This document shows positions 8,496-18,058 of a stretch of 41,537 nucleotides of DNA, one piece after another. Within the stretch, counting starts at the first letter, position 1; each line of letters starts with the position of its first letter. This DNA is from Deltaproteobacteria bacterium (GTDB lineage Bacteria; Desulfobacterota; Dissulfuribacteria; Dissulfuribacterales; UBA3076). The notes beneath the pieces were generated by a model. The model saw only the letters and a program-made list of their open reading frames with translations, did not search any database and was not told where the DNA came from. The stretch lies in assembly GCA_018399745.1 (NCBI GenBank), contig JAGYNZ010000025.1:1-41537 (forward strand). The letters run 5' to 3'. The translations under genes and the position numbers were made by a program.

Positions 8496-10481
8496 TCATC
8501 CTTTTAGTTCTTTAATTTTGTCCCTGAGTTCAGCGGCCTCCTCAAAACGGTGTTCTTTAGCAGCCGCCTTCATCTCCTTTTCTATCATTTTTATCATTTG
8601 TTCTATATCGTGGATACCAGACAGATCGGTATAAGGGAAGGTCGCATCAGCTATCTGCCTTTCCAGCTGCTGCTCCCTTTCAAAAATTGAAGACAGGGCA
8701 TCTTTAACATGCTTTTTTATACTTACAGGATTAATATTATGTATCGTATTATATTCTATCTGTAGCTTGCGCCGACGTTCGGTTTCCTCTATTGTCCGCC
8801 TCATAGAGTCGGTAATCCTGTCTGCATATAGCAGCACCATGCCATCGACATTCCGACTGGCCCGCCCAGCAATCTGTATAAGAGAACGCTCCGAACGAAG
8901 AAAGCCTTCCTTGTCCGCATCAAGCACCGCCACCAGGGCCACCTCCGGAAGATCGAGGCCCTCTCTCAAGAGATTTATACCGATCAGTACATCAAAATCA
9001 CCCTGCCTAAGGCCCTTTATCAACTGACTCCTTTCTATGGTTTTTATGTCCGAATGGAGATATTCAACACGGATACCCGCTGAGGAATAATAATCTGCAA
9101 GATCCTCTGCCATGCTCTTTGTCAGAGTAGTGACAAGGACACGTGAATCTTTCGCAACGGTTTTCTGTATTTCCTCCATGAGATCATCTACCTGGGTACC
9201 TGCAGGCCTTACCTCAAGCCTCGGATCCGTGAGACCTGTGGGTCTTATTATCTGTTCAACCACGGCCACTCCTGCCTTTTCAAGCTCGTATGGCCCAGGC
9301 GTAGCAGAAATGCAAATGACCTGGTTTACGGCCTTTTCAAATTCATCAAACCGTAATGGGCGGTTGTCCAGCGCTGAGGGAAGCCTGAAGCCAAACTCAA
9401 CAAGGGTCTCTTTTCTGGAACGATCTCCGGCATACATGCCCCTTATCTGGGGAATGCTTATGTGGCTTTCGTCAATGAATGTCAAAAAATCCTTTGGGAA
9501 ATAATCTAAAAGTGCAGGCGGAGGCTCTCCAGGAGATCGACCTGAGAGGTGTCTTGCATAGTTCTCTATTCCATGACAATAACCCAGCTCCTGAAGCATC
9601 TCGATGTCCAGATTGGTCCTCTGTTCTAAGCGCTGTGCCTCAACCAGTCTATTCCTGGACTCAAAGAACAGGAGCCTTTCCTCCAATTCTGCCTTGATAC
9701 TCAGAATGGCACGATCAAGCCTGTCTCCAGATGCCACATAGTGACTCGATGGATATATGATAGCCTCTCTCAGCGAAGCAATAGTTTGCCCCTTTAATGG
9801 GTCAATAATAGTTATATTTTCGATTTCGTCTCCAAAGAGTTCAATCCTTAAGGCATATTTTTCCTCATGGGCAGGGTAAATTTCAACTATATCTCCCCGA
9901 ACCCTGAAGTTGCCCCGACAAAAATTAATATCGTTCCGTTCATAAAGCATTGCGACCAGCCTTTTCAGGATTTCTTCTCTGGAAATCTCATCGCCCACCC
10001 TCAAGTAGAGTTGCATCCGCTGGTATTCTTCAGGAGAGCCCAGACCATAGATACATGATACGCTGGCCACAACTATCACATCTCTTCTGGTAAATAGGGA
10101 ATGAGTGGCTGAGTGGCGCAGCCTGTCAATAAAGTCATTGATTGAAGAGTCCTTCTGAATGTAGGTATCGGATTGAGGTATATAGGCCTCTGGCTGGTAG
10201 TAATCGTAATAGCTTACAAAATATTCAACTGCATTTTCCGGGAAAAGGGTTTTGAATTCCCCAAACAGCTGCGCGGCAAGGGTCTTGTTCGGAACAATTA
10301 CAAGGGCAGGCCGTTGTGCATGAACCATTATATTGGCCATGGTAAAAGTCTTGCCGGATCCAGTGATTCCTAAAAGTGTTTGAAGGCGCAGGCCTTTGTG
10401 AAGACCCTCAGTAAGGGCCGCAATAGCTTCAGGCTGATCTCCGCATGGGGAAAAATCCGAATGTAAGCGAAAAGGCTTCAT
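8496..10481 (-). CDS. uvrB: Excinuclease ABC subunit B
   Basis: A 661-residue UvrB, the damage-verifying helicase-like subunit of nucleotide excision repair that works with UvrA and UvrC in the cytoplasm. Visible are the Walker A GITGSGKT (38-45), the beta-hairpin region [20 protein letters not shown], the DEAD-type box in FIDESHIS, helicase motifs [20 protein letters not shown] and QIAGRASRN, and a C-terminal UVR domain ending [13 protein letters not shown], which contacts UvrC. Length is normal. ATG 10481 is the best start; a TTG at 10505 would add eight residues and neither has a strong ribosome site. It stands alone, with 367-390 bp of non-coding DNA upstream. Confidence 0.97.
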   Translation of the reverse strand: MKPFRLHSDFSPCGDQPEAIAALTEGLHKGLRLQTLLGITGSGKTFTMANIMVHAQRPALVIVPNKTLAAQLFGEFKTLFPENAVEYFVSYYDYYQPEAYIPQSDTYIQKDSSINDFIDRLRHSATHSLFTRRDVIVVASVSCIYGLGSPEEYQRMQLYLRVGDEISREEILKRLVAMLYERNDINFCRGNFRVRGDIVEIYPAHEEKYALRIELFGDEIENITIIDPLKGQTIASLREAIIYPSSHYVASGDRLDRAILSIKAELEERLLFFESRNRLVEAQRLEQRTNLDIEMLQELGYCHGIENYARHLSGRSPGEPPPALLDYFPKDFLTFIDESHISIPQIRGMYAGDRSRKETLVEFGFRLPSALDNRPLRFDEFEKAVNQVICISATPGPYELEKAGVAVVEQIIRPTGLTDPRLEVRPAGTQVDDLMEEIQKTVAKDSRVLVTTLTKSMAEDLADYYSSAGIRVEYLHSDIKTIERSQLIKGLRQGDFDVLIGINLLREGLDLPEVALVAVLDADKEGFLRSERSLIQIAGRASRNVDGMVLLYADRITDSMRRTIEETERRRKLQIEYNTIHNINPVSIKKHVKDALSSIFEREQQLERQIADATFPYTDLSGIHDIEQMIKMIEKEMKAAAKEHRFEEAAELRDKIKELKG

Positions 10482-10872
10482 TGTGTTGTTTGTTTTAGGA
10501 GACAAAGATCGGGATAATCCGTTCTATGGTGTCCTTTGTTATTTATGTTCAAAGTTAAGACTAAAAGGTCGTAATATGCAATAATACTATTCTGAAAATA
10601 CTTTTTAAATCAGCCACAGATTCATATAATCAAATACAGGCGTTTCCCAGCTTCAAGATCATATGACGGTGGGAAAAAGTAGCTGGCTTATTATCTGCAG
10701 GTTAGCAGATGCCAAAGTCCGTTTTTCGTCTGCATATCTCAAATGAGCAGATGAAAATTTTCTGCTCGGAGGTGACGAAAATCTACTTCATGAGTGTTTG
10801 GGGTATAGATTTAAATAGCTGATGCAGAAGTGTTGGGGTTATAATTCGAAGAAAGGATTGGCAATCAATGGA
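10482..10872. other. Gene-free spacer upstream of uvrB
   Basis: About 390 bp between the 3' end of the HDOD gene and uvrB, both on the minus strand, so it should carry the uvrB promoter. I see no coding frame, no SOS-box-like CTG-N10-CAG that I would defend, and no hairpin terminator. Confidence 0.5.
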
Positions 10873-11718
10873 CTAGGTAAAAAATATCGCCCCCCAGCTG
10901 GCCTCTATGCGCTCTTTTTCTTCTTTTAGATAGAGTACTGCTTTTTTTACAATATCCAAGTTCAACCCCAAGCTTTTGGGCACAATCACCCTGTCCGGCT
11001 CTCCCTCAATGTGCCAACCGAACTTCATTTTCTGGCAGATCTCGTCCGCCAGAAAGACAACTGAAGCAGCCAAGGTATTTGGACCAGCGCTGTTGGGACG
11101 ATGGTGGTAGCGGATAACATCCATCAACATCTCACTCAAATTCCATCTCTTGGCGAGATATGCTCCTACCTCTGTATGCGTAAGACCATACTGCTCCTCC
11201 GCATCAAAGAGGGAGAGTTGTTTCTTTTGCCTCAATTCCAAAATCTCTCTCAACTCAGATGAAAAGTATAGACAGAGTAAAAAACGCCCCAAGTCATGTA
11301 CCATGCCAGCTGTAAATAACTCATCCGCCTCCAGACCATCAATATCCTCTGCCAGCATCTTGGAGACCTTGGCTACACCGATGGAGTGAAGCCATATGCT
11401 CTTGGTATCAAATTCGTCAAAGCCCAGATCATTAGAAAATATCCCGGTAAGTGAGAGCCCTATGACTATGCGTCGCACTTCCTCAAAACCTAAAACGACT
11501 ATAGCCCTGGCAATACTGCTAACCTCCTGTCTCAGGCAATAATACGGCGAATTCGCTATGCGCAGGATCTTCGCCGTAAGGACAGGATCATCCCTGATTA
11601 TTTTTTCCATAGTCTGGGCCGAGGAAGACATGCTGTCAAGGCCTTCCAGCACACTACTCAGAGTATGAGGCATAGAGGGAAGATCATGAATATTATCTAA
11701 ACACTGTATAAATGACAT
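10873..11718 (-). CDS. HDOD-domain signalling protein (first copy)
   Basis: A 281-residue stand-alone HDOD protein. HDOD domains are HD-superfamily relatives, usually without phosphodiesterase activity, found in signalling and gene-regulatory proteins. The N-terminus has the typical LPSMPHTLSSVLEGLDS helix and the DDPVLTAKILRIANSPYY motif; the core keeps GMVHDLGRFLLC, a partial HD signature, then HTEVGAYLAKRWNLSEML and IRYHHRP. The ATG at 11718 begins at the family's usual N-terminus. It has no other domain. Another HDOD gene of similar size lies 3.7 kb away (15399-16265), with the glnS-gltX pair between them on the opposite strand. Target and partners are unknown. Confidence 0.85.
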   Translation of the reverse strand: MSFIQCLDNIHDLPSMPHTLSSVLEGLDSMSSSAQTMEKIIRDDPVLTAKILRIANSPYYCLRQEVSSIARAIVVLGFEEVRRIVIGLSLTGIFSNDLGFDEFDTKSIWLHSIGVAKVSKMLAEDIDGLEADELFTAGMVHDLGRFLLCLYFSSELREILELRQKKQLSLFDAEEQYGLTHTEVGAYLAKRWNLSEMLMDVIRYHHRPNSAGPNTLAASVVFLADEICQKMKFGWHIEGEPDRVIVPKSLGLNLDIVKKAVLYLKEEKERIEASWGAIFFT

Positions 11719-12007
11719 GGCATTGTTGTATCGATATTGAATTTATTATCGTCCAGAAACTTCAATTGCTTGAGCTAACTTTCACACTTTTTAAAAAATT
11801 GTGATGTTACGGACAATATTTTATAAATGTCACAAAATTTGTAGTATGGATGAAAAAACAAATTCACAGTAGCGTCTGCTTGTGGTTTTGTTGCCTCACC
11901 GTTAAAATTCATTCGTCAAAAATTTCACAGGCCTCGCCAACTATGTATATAAATAGAGGGAGTTTCTTGCAAAAATACAATATAAAGATCGAAACGGAGT
12001 TGCCGAT

Positions 12008-13717
12008 ATGACCAAGACTGATTCGCATCCATCATTTGACTTCATTCGCAATATTATCGCGGAAGACTTGAGTATAAACAAGAATGAAGGTCGAGTTGTA
12101 ACCAGGTTTCCACCAGAGCCAAACGGCTATCTCCATATCGGACATGCCAAGTCGATCTGCCTCAATTTTGGAATCGCCGAGGAAAACAGGGGCGTCTGCC
12201 ACTTGCGTTTTGACGACACAAATCCCAGCAAGGAAGACATTGAATATATTGAGTCGATCAAAGCAGATGTGAAGTGGCTTGGTTTTGACTGGGGCAGGCA
12301 CCTCTACTATGCATCCGACTACTTTGACCGGTTATACGACTATGCAGTTCAGTTGATCAAAAAAGGCAAGGCCTATGTATGCAGTCTGAGTCCGGAGGAA
12401 ATCAAGGAGTACCGAGGTACATTGACTGAGCCTGGCAAGGACAGTCCATATCGCTCACGATCGGTTGAAGAGAACCTGGACCTTTTTGAGCGCATGAGGG
12501 CAGGAGAATTTGAAGACGGATCTCATATATTGCGGGCAAAAATAGATATGGCATCTCCTAATTTGAATATGAGAGATCCGGCCATCTACCGTATTAGGCG
12601 TATGTCACATCACAGGACTGGCGATAAGTGGTGCGTTTATCCCATGTATGACTTCACTCATTGCCTTTCTGATTCTATTGAAGGTATCACACATTCCATC
12701 TGTACGCTGGAATTTCAAGATCATCGCCCCCTATACGACTGGGTACTCGACCAGTTGAATGTCAAGTGTCATCCTCAGCAAATCGAGTTTGCGCGCCTCA
12801 ACCTCAGCTATACCATTATGAGTAAGAGAAAACTGGCAAAACTAGTGGAGTCCGGCGCTGTTTTTGGATGGGATGATCCACGGATGCCCACAATATGCGG
12901 TCTGCGAAGACGTGGGTATACGCCGAATTCGATTCGGGACTTTTGTGAACGTATCGGAGTGGCAAAAAGGGACAGCACGGTCGATGTAGCCTTGCTCGAA
13001 CACTGTGTACGCCAGGACCTGAATAAACATGCGCCACGTGTTATGTGTGTATTGCGTCCTCTCAGGGTAGTCATAGAAAATTATCCTGAAGATCTGGTGG
13101 AAAGTCTGGAAGCGATTAATAACCCTGAAGATCCTGGTATGGGCTCCAGAAAGGTACCTTTTTCACGAGTACTGTATATAGAACAGGAGGATTTTCGTGA
13201 AGATCCCCCGAAAAAGTACTTCCGCCTGGCCCCGGGCCGAGAGGTACGGCTGAGATACGCCTATTATATAAAATGCATTGACATGGTGAAGGACGGACAG
13301 ACCGGCGAAATAATAGAGTTGCGCTGTACATACGATCCCGAAACTCGAGGAGGTGGGTCTCCAGATAAACGAAAGGTAAAGGCAACACTGCACTGGGTGT
13401 CAGCTGCCCACTCCCTTCGAGCTGAAGTACGCCTATACGATCATCTTTTCCTGAAAGCAAACCCCGATGAACTAACAGATGATGGTAATTTCAAAACCAA
13501 TTTGAATCCAAACTCCTTGCAGATTCTTACGTCTTGCCGTGTGGAACCGAGTCTCGAAAACGCCTTGCCGGGGAGTCTTTACCAGTTCGAGAGGCAAGGT
13601 TATTTTTGTGTGGATACTCAAGACTCTTCTGATAAGCTCCTTGTCTTCAATCGCACGGTGACGTTGCGTGACACATGGGCGAGGATTCAGAAAGCCATGA
13701 AAAATAAACCGCTATAA
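12008..13717 (+). CDS. glnS: Glutamine--tRNA ligase
   Basis: A 569-residue class I glutaminyl-tRNA synthetase that charges tRNA-Gln in the cytoplasm. It shows [17 protein letters not shown] with the HIGH signature at 43-46, the MSKRK signature at 271-275, the GlnRS-specific [15 protein letters not shown] and [14 protein letters not shown] segments, and two C-terminal anticodon-binding beta-barrels. GGAG stands eight bases before the ATG. gltX starts 36 bases downstream on the same strand, so the two form an operon. Presence of GlnRS means Gln-tRNA can be made directly rather than only through the Glu-tRNA amidotransferase. Confidence 0.97.
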   Translation: MTKTDSHPSFDFIRNIIAEDLSINKNEGRVVTRFPPEPNGYLHIGHAKSICLNFGIAEENRGVCHLRFDDTNPSKEDIEYIESIKADVKWLGFDWGRHLYYASDYFDRLYDYAVQLIKKGKAYVCSLSPEEIKEYRGTLTEPGKDSPYRSRSVEENLDLFERMRAGEFEDGSHILRAKIDMASPNLNMRDPAIYRIRRMSHHRTGDKWCVYPMYDFTHCLSDSIEGITHSICTLEFQDHRPLYDWVLDQLNVKCHPQQIEFARLNLSYTIMSKRKLAKLVESGAVFGWDDPRMPTICGLRRRGYTPNSIRDFCERIGVAKRDSTVDVALLEHCVRQDLNKHAPRVMCVLRPLRVVIENYPEDLVESLEAINNPEDPGMGSRKVPFSRVLYIEQEDFREDPPKKYFRLAPGREVRLRYAYYIKCIDMVKDGQTGEIIELRCTYDPETRGGGSPDKRKVKATLHWVSAAHSLRAEVRLYDHLFLKANPDELTDDGNFKTNLNPNSLQILTSCRVEPSLENALPGSLYQFERQGYFCVDTQDSSDKLLVFNRTVTLRDTWARIQKAMKNKPL

Positions 13718-13753
13718 GTTCAGAAAAAAATACCAAATTAAGGATACAGCAAT

Positions 13754-15271
13754 ATGCAATCTCAGAACCATGACAAAATCGAAGAAGGCATACGCGTACG
13801 CTTTGCTCCAAGCCCCACAGGTTATCTCCATATCGGCGGGGCCCGTACTGCTATATATAACTGGCTCTTTGCAAAAAAGCACAATGGCGTTTTCATATTG
13901 AGAATTGAGGACACTGATGTCGAAAGATCCACAGCCGATTCCATCAAGGGTATTATTGACGGACTCAATTGGCTGGGCATTGATTGGGATGAGGGTCCTT
14001 ATTTCCAATCAAAATACATTGAGGAGCATAAAAATGCTGCTTTGCGTTTGGTTGAATCGGGACATGCCTATAAGTGTTTCTGTACCAAGGAGGAACTTGA
14101 CGTAAAAAGGCAGGCCTCTTTGGCAGCGAAACGGTCTGTTCAATACGACTGGACGTGCAGAAGACTTTCACCAGAAACTATAGCTGCTAAAGAGGCCCAG
14201 GGGCTTCCGTATGTCATTCGCTTCAAGGTACCAGATCAACAAGGTGGGATATGTGTCCATGATGCGGTTTACGGACCGATTGAAAAGCAGTACGAGGATA
14301 TTGAAGACTTTGTCATATCGAGGTCAGACGGCTCTCCACTCTATCTCCTCTCAAACGCCGTAGACGACATCCGGGATGGAATCACACATGTGATCCGTGG
14401 TCAAGACGGCCTGGCAAACACCCCCAGGCAGGTCCTGATATACGAAGCCCTCGGGGCAAGATGCCCTGTGTTCGCCCACATGCCTCTTACCTTGGACCTA
14501 AAAAAGCGCAAGATATCTAAACGGACACACGGTGAACTTGTATCAGTGCAGTTTTACCGGGATCACGGCTTCCTGTCCTGGGCCCTTGTGAATTTCCTTG
14601 TACTTTTAGGCTGGCACACATCTGATGATCGGGAGATATTCAGCAGAGAGGAACTCATAGACGCATTTTCACTTGAGGGGATAGGCAGAGCGAATTCCAT
14701 ATTCAATTACACGCCTGGAGATCCCAAATTTTTTACAGATCCCAAGGCCCTCTCAATAAATTCTCATTTTCTGAGGACATTGCCCATAGAAAAAATCGCC
14801 GAACTTGTTAAAGACGAGTTCGTCAAGGAAGGTATCTGGAACCCGGTATATGATGGGGATAAAAGGCGTTGGTTTCTTTCTACCCTGAATCTTATCAGAA
14901 GCCGTTTTCATACCTTAAAGGACTTCCCATACCTGGGAAGGGCATATTTCTCAGAAGACTTTCCTGTTGACCCTAAAGCCCTTAAGAAAAGAGTACTCAA
15001 TTACCCGAATCTAAAAGAACTTATGCCTCAGCTTGCAGACCGAATGGAGCAGATCGAGGACTGGACCCTTCAAACTACTGAAGAGGCTGTAAGAGACTTT
15101 ATACAAGGGCTTGAAGAAAAACCAGGTATCATTATCAACGCCATCCGCACTTCAGTTACAGGCCAATTGGCGGGTCCGGGCATCTTTGACGTGCTTACGG
15201 CAATTGGAAAGGAACGGGTGATCAAGAGACTCCGCAGAGTACCTGAATTGTTCGAAGAAATTCAGGAATAA
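13754..15271 (+). CDS. gltX: Glutamate--tRNA ligase
   Basis: A 505-residue class I glutamyl-tRNA synthetase. It has RFAPSPTGYLHIGGARTA with the HIGH-like HIGG at 26-29, LRIEDTDVERS, and the KMSKS equivalent KKRKISKRTHGE near 255, followed by an alpha-helical anticodon-binding domain. AGGAT lies upstream of ATG 13754. Length is slightly above the usual 470-490. Second gene of the glnS-gltX pair. I cannot say whether it is discriminating towards tRNA-Glu only, though the adjacent GlnRS makes that likely. Confidence 0.97.
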   Translation: MQSQNHDKIEEGIRVRFAPSPTGYLHIGGARTAIYNWLFAKKHNGVFILRIEDTDVERSTADSIKGIIDGLNWLGIDWDEGPYFQSKYIEEHKNAALRLVESGHAYKCFCTKEELDVKRQASLAAKRSVQYDWTCRRLSPETIAAKEAQGLPYVIRFKVPDQQGGICVHDAVYGPIEKQYEDIEDFVISRSDGSPLYLLSNAVDDIRDGITHVIRGQDGLANTPRQVLIYEALGARCPVFAHMPLTLDLKKRKISKRTHGELVSVQFYRDHGFLSWALVNFLVLLGWHTSDDREIFSREELIDAFSLEGIGRANSIFNYTPGDPKFFTDPKALSINSHFLRTLPIEKIAELVKDEFVKEGIWNPVYDGDKRRWFLSTLNLIRSRFHTLKDFPYLGRAYFSEDFPVDPKALKKRVLNYPNLKELMPQLADRMEQIEDWTLQTTEEAVRDFIQGLEEKPGIIINAIRTSVTGQLAGPGIFDVLTAIGKERVIKRLRRVPELFEEIQE

Positions 15272-15398
15272 ATCCGGTCACATCGTACCACATTAACTAT
15301 CCTGCAGTCTCTCCTTGTTGGAAGGAATTAAGTGTGTGGTAAAGTTAGCAAGCGTGTTACGAAAGTGATTTGATTATGCATTCCCTGCGTCTCTCGTG

Positions 15399-16265
15399 TT
15401 AGATAAATGTAAGCAGTATTTCCGATTTCTCGGATTCCTCCTTCACTTTCTCGATCATCGGCGGAATATCGGAAGCCTCGAGGCCCATCCTTTTCCAGAC
15501 GCTGTGAAAAAATGCGGGTGCTGTCTCGTCTCCGCTGTTTCCTATCTTCTTGACGTTGCAAACGTAGTTGGCCATATGACAGAGCATGACCAGATCACGA
15601 TATTGCTCTGTTGCGTTATCGGGTTCATGGTGCCACCGAATCACTTCAATCACTTCCTCGGAGAGTCTCCATTTCTTTCCCAGCCATGCACCCACCTGGG
15701 CATGATCAGAACCTATGCATTCCAGCTCAATATGAAACAGAGGTATTTTGCGCTTCGCACTTTCACGAAGCGATATTCTGAACTCATCGTGGAAAAACTG
15801 CTCAAAGATGATTTTGCCTATATCGTGAAGTAGGCCCAGAAGATGGAGTAAATCCAGGGTGTAGTATTTCGAAATGTTCTGCTTGACCCTATTATAGACA
15901 ATATTGGCTGCAATACCGGTACAAACACAGTGTCGCCAGAATTCTTTTCGGTCAAAGCCGACTTCCACTGATTTATCGAACGTAGCGAATACGGAAGTCG
16001 ACAGGGCAATGTTGTTGATAGCGTTGAATCCCATCCTTGTCACTGCTTGCTGTACAGAGGTGATCGGCTCGATTCCGCCATAAAATGCGGAATTAACCAC
16101 CTTCAATATTCTGGCCATCATTGAAGGGTCGTCTTCGATAAGGGCCGCCACACGTTTTGCATCTGATTTGGGATCCCGAATCTCTTCGCCCAGCTTATGT
16201 ATCACCTCAGGAAGAGTCGGAAGATTACGAATTTTCTCGAGGCGTTTAACAATATGTGTCTTCAT
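15399..16265 (-). CDS. HDOD-domain signalling protein (second copy)
   Basis: A 288-residue single-domain HDOD protein. The N-terminus LEKIRNLPTLPEVIHKLGEE, the IEDDPSMMARILKVVNSAFY helix, LLGLLHDIGKIIFEQF (a fuller HD motif than in the first HDOD protein) and IGSDHAQVGAWLGKKW with IRWHHEP are all family hallmarks. It is the last gene of a minus-strand cluster with PilZ and a MinD-type ATPase, which points to a role in c-di-GMP-linked or localisation signalling. The start codon is preceded by only a weak AGGG three bases upstream, and may depend on coupling with the small frame that overlaps it by 20 bases. Confidence 0.85.
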   Translation of the reverse strand: MKTHIVKRLEKIRNLPTLPEVIHKLGEEIRDPKSDAKRVAALIEDDPSMMARILKVVNSAFYGGIEPITSVQQAVTRMGFNAINNIALSTSVFATFDKSVEVGFDRKEFWRHCVCTGIAANIVYNRVKQNISKYYTLDLLHLLGLLHDIGKIIFEQFFHDEFRISLRESAKRKIPLFHIELECIGSDHAQVGAWLGKKWRLSEEVIEVIRWHHEPDNATEQYRDLVMLCHMANYVCNVKKIGNSGDETAPAFFHSVWKRMGLEASDIPPMIEKVKEESEKSEILLTFI

Positions 16266-16407
16266 TTCCCTGGACCGCCATCAGCAGTTTAGGGGGCATG
16301 GATCTGCCTATAAGTTGCCCGATAGCCTCAATTTTGCGCACATAGTGGATTTTTTGATTTTTCTCTGCCTTATAACAACTCCTCATTAAATTTGTTTTGT
16401 CTCTCAT
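16246..16407 (-). CDS. Possible small coupled ORF upstream of HDOD gene
   Basis: A 53-codon frame, MRDKTNLMRSCYKAEKNQKI onward, containing IEAIGQLIGRSMPPKLLMAV, ends 20 bases inside the HDOD gene. The overlap and the weak ribosome site of the HDOD gene make translational coupling possible. No family is recognised, the frame's own ribosome site is poor, and it may be chance. Confidence 0.25.
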   Translation of the reverse strand: MRDKTNLMRSCYKAEKNQKIHYVRKIEAIGQLIGRSMPPKLLMAVQGNEDTYC

Positions 16408-16468
16408 GATTTTGGTCTCATATCTTGATCCAAGATTGCACGACGACAAACTGCGACGGAGGGCTTTG

Positions 16469-17428
16469 CTATTGGACTGATGAAGTATTTGGAACCAAGG
16501 ATTTGGCAGGAATCAGTTTACGACAGCTCTTTAAGACATTATAGGCAATATCATAAAAATTATTACGGGAGGCACAGTCTTTTCCTTTAGTTAAAAATCC
16601 AGCCATGTTATTAACTGATGCTTCCAATATCTTATCATACTGTATTACGCCAAAATCTTCGATCTCGAGACTCAAGTAATTTTTTGCTACAGATTTTACT
16701 ATATGTGATACATCCCTCTCCTTCGGTTTCCTTACCATGTTAACAACCAGTTTTATATTGATCTCATTAAGGCATTTTATCAAATTTCCCGTAGAATCCT
16801 TTCCCAGGGGTTTAATTGCATTGTATACTTTGGCTATCGAGTCTATGGTTTCGCCCTGCACTGAAACACTTGACCTCTTGATAATTTCCAGGACTTTAGG
16901 ATCCGCTCGGAAAATCCGATGTAACTTTCTGTAAAGACTTGCTTTAATAAAGCCGTAACCATTTTGTATCGATGTAGCCTGTGGTGTAAGTACGACTATT
17001 TTGTTTGGGGCATACAGGAAAAAATCCATTGTGGTAAAGGAGACCCCGGCTCCGAGATCAAGAAGGATAAAGTCGGCATCAAGATTTTTTAAATGATTTA
17101 AAAGGCGGGTTTTTTGAGTAAACTTGGGATTGGCTATCCCCAAAATATCATCCGCTCCACAGATAAGTTTCAGGTTATTTATCGGGGTGTCCACAATTAC
17201 TTCATCCATTGATTCCACTCTCCTGCCGATAAAATCCGCCAAAGTATATTTGGGATATCGTATACCGGCAAAAGTATGAAGGTTACTGCCGCCCAAATCT
17301 GCATCGACCAATATCACCTTGTTGCCGAGTTGGGCCAGTGAATCCCCCAGTAAAAGTGTAAATAAACTCTTTCCTACGCCCCCTTTGCCCCCACCGATGG
17401 CCCATATTTTATTTTTTATTTCTTCCAT
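16469..17428 (-). CDS. MinD/FlhG-type P-loop ATPase
   Basis: A 319-residue deviant-Walker ATPase of the MinD/ParA family. The N-terminus IWAIGGGKGGVGKSLFTLLL holds the deviant P-loop with its signature lysine, followed by VILVDADLGGSNLHT and the switch region ILLDLGAGVSFTTMDF. These enzymes dimerise on ATP and position proteins, flagella or pili at the cell pole or membrane. No clear amphipathic membrane-targeting helix is seen at the C-terminus (SCRKLIPAKSLVPNTSSVQ). Its start overlaps the end of the PilZ gene by 13 bases, so the two are cotranscribed and probably coupled. FlhG, MinD and a pilus-positioning role are all possible; no flagellar gene is nearby. Confidence 0.85.
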   Translation of the reverse strand: MEEIKNKIWAIGGGKGGVGKSLFTLLLGDSLAQLGNKVILVDADLGGSNLHTFAGIRYPKYTLADFIGRRVESMDEVIVDTPINNLKLICGADDILGIANPKFTQKTRLLNHLKNLDADFILLDLGAGVSFTTMDFFLYAPNKIVVLTPQATSIQNGYGFIKASLYRKLHRIFRADPKVLEIIKRSSVSVQGETIDSIAKVYNAIKPLGKDSTGNLIKCLNEINIKLVVNMVRKPKERDVSHIVKSVAKNYLSLEIEDFGVIQYDKILEASVNNMAGFLTKGKDCASRNNFYDIAYNVLKSCRKLIPAKSLVPNTSSVQ

Positions 17429-17886
17429 CTATCTCTTTCAGATGACTCAGTGTACTGTTTCCAAAGATTCCACATCATGTTGTGGTCTTTATTTTTCATT
17501 CCGATTAAATTTTCTATCACCTCTAGCTGCCAATTTTCGACATATTGAAACTCAATTCCGATTTTATAAGAAACGGTTTTAGGTATTTTCTTGAACCACT
17601 TAATTTGAGCCAGGATAATGACATTGTTTCCTTCCGGCATACTTAGTGAAAGTCTAAGTTGTGAATTCCCAACTTTATCAAAATTTAATCGCCCGTACTT
17701 ATCTTTAAACGTTAAACATGCGCCAGATCGTGAAATATCTTCTAAGAATCCATCGAAAGTTACTGGATTTCCGCAAAAAATTTTAAATTCAACTGGATAT
17801 GCAAATATTGCGCGCGGGTGCTGCCGTCGCTCCTCTGCCAATTGCTCATCTTTGACGGCACTATCTATTAAATTCTCTTTATCCAT
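17416..17886 (-). CDS. PilZ-domain protein (c-di-GMP receptor candidate)
   Basis: A 156-residue protein with one PilZ domain. The two c-di-GMP-binding motifs are intact: RxxxR as RQHPR (21-25) and DxSxxG as DISRSG near residue 50, followed by a six-stranded beta-barrel pattern ending in GIEFQYV. A charged C-terminal helix (about 120-156) is extra. It is the first gene of the PilZ / MinD-type ATPase / HDOD cluster, which suggests that c-di-GMP level is passed to the ATPase. ATG 17886 lies 172 bases from the next gene upstream, leaving room for the cluster promoter. Confidence 0.85.
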   Translation of the reverse strand: MDKENLIDSAVKDEQLAEERRQHPRAIFAYPVEFKIFCGNPVTFDGFLEDISRSGACLTFKDKYGRLNFDKVGNSQLRLSLSMPEGNNVIILAQIKWFKKIPKTVSYKIGIEFQYVENWQLEVIENLIGMKNKDHNMMWNLWKQYTESSERDRWKK

Positions 17887-18058
17887 AAAGATAACATCGG
17901 TTTTTAAAAGAAAATCTTGAATAAAAGGAAGGAGCGAAAGCGCATAAACAAACTTTTTACGCTAACCACTAATATTCTTCGAACATCAAATAGCGAGCAC
18001 TGCCAGATGATATTCAGTATATCAATTTTGTTTCTTCAAAAGAGCATATGAGTGCGAA

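Noticed and set aside
12808-13460. Minus-strand frames of 62 to 114 codons inside glnS
   Set aside because: Shadows of a clear aminoacyl-tRNA synthetase gene.
15284-15344. Terminator after gltX from TACCACA and TGTGGTA
   Set aside because: Only a 7-base stem with a very long loop and no T-tract.
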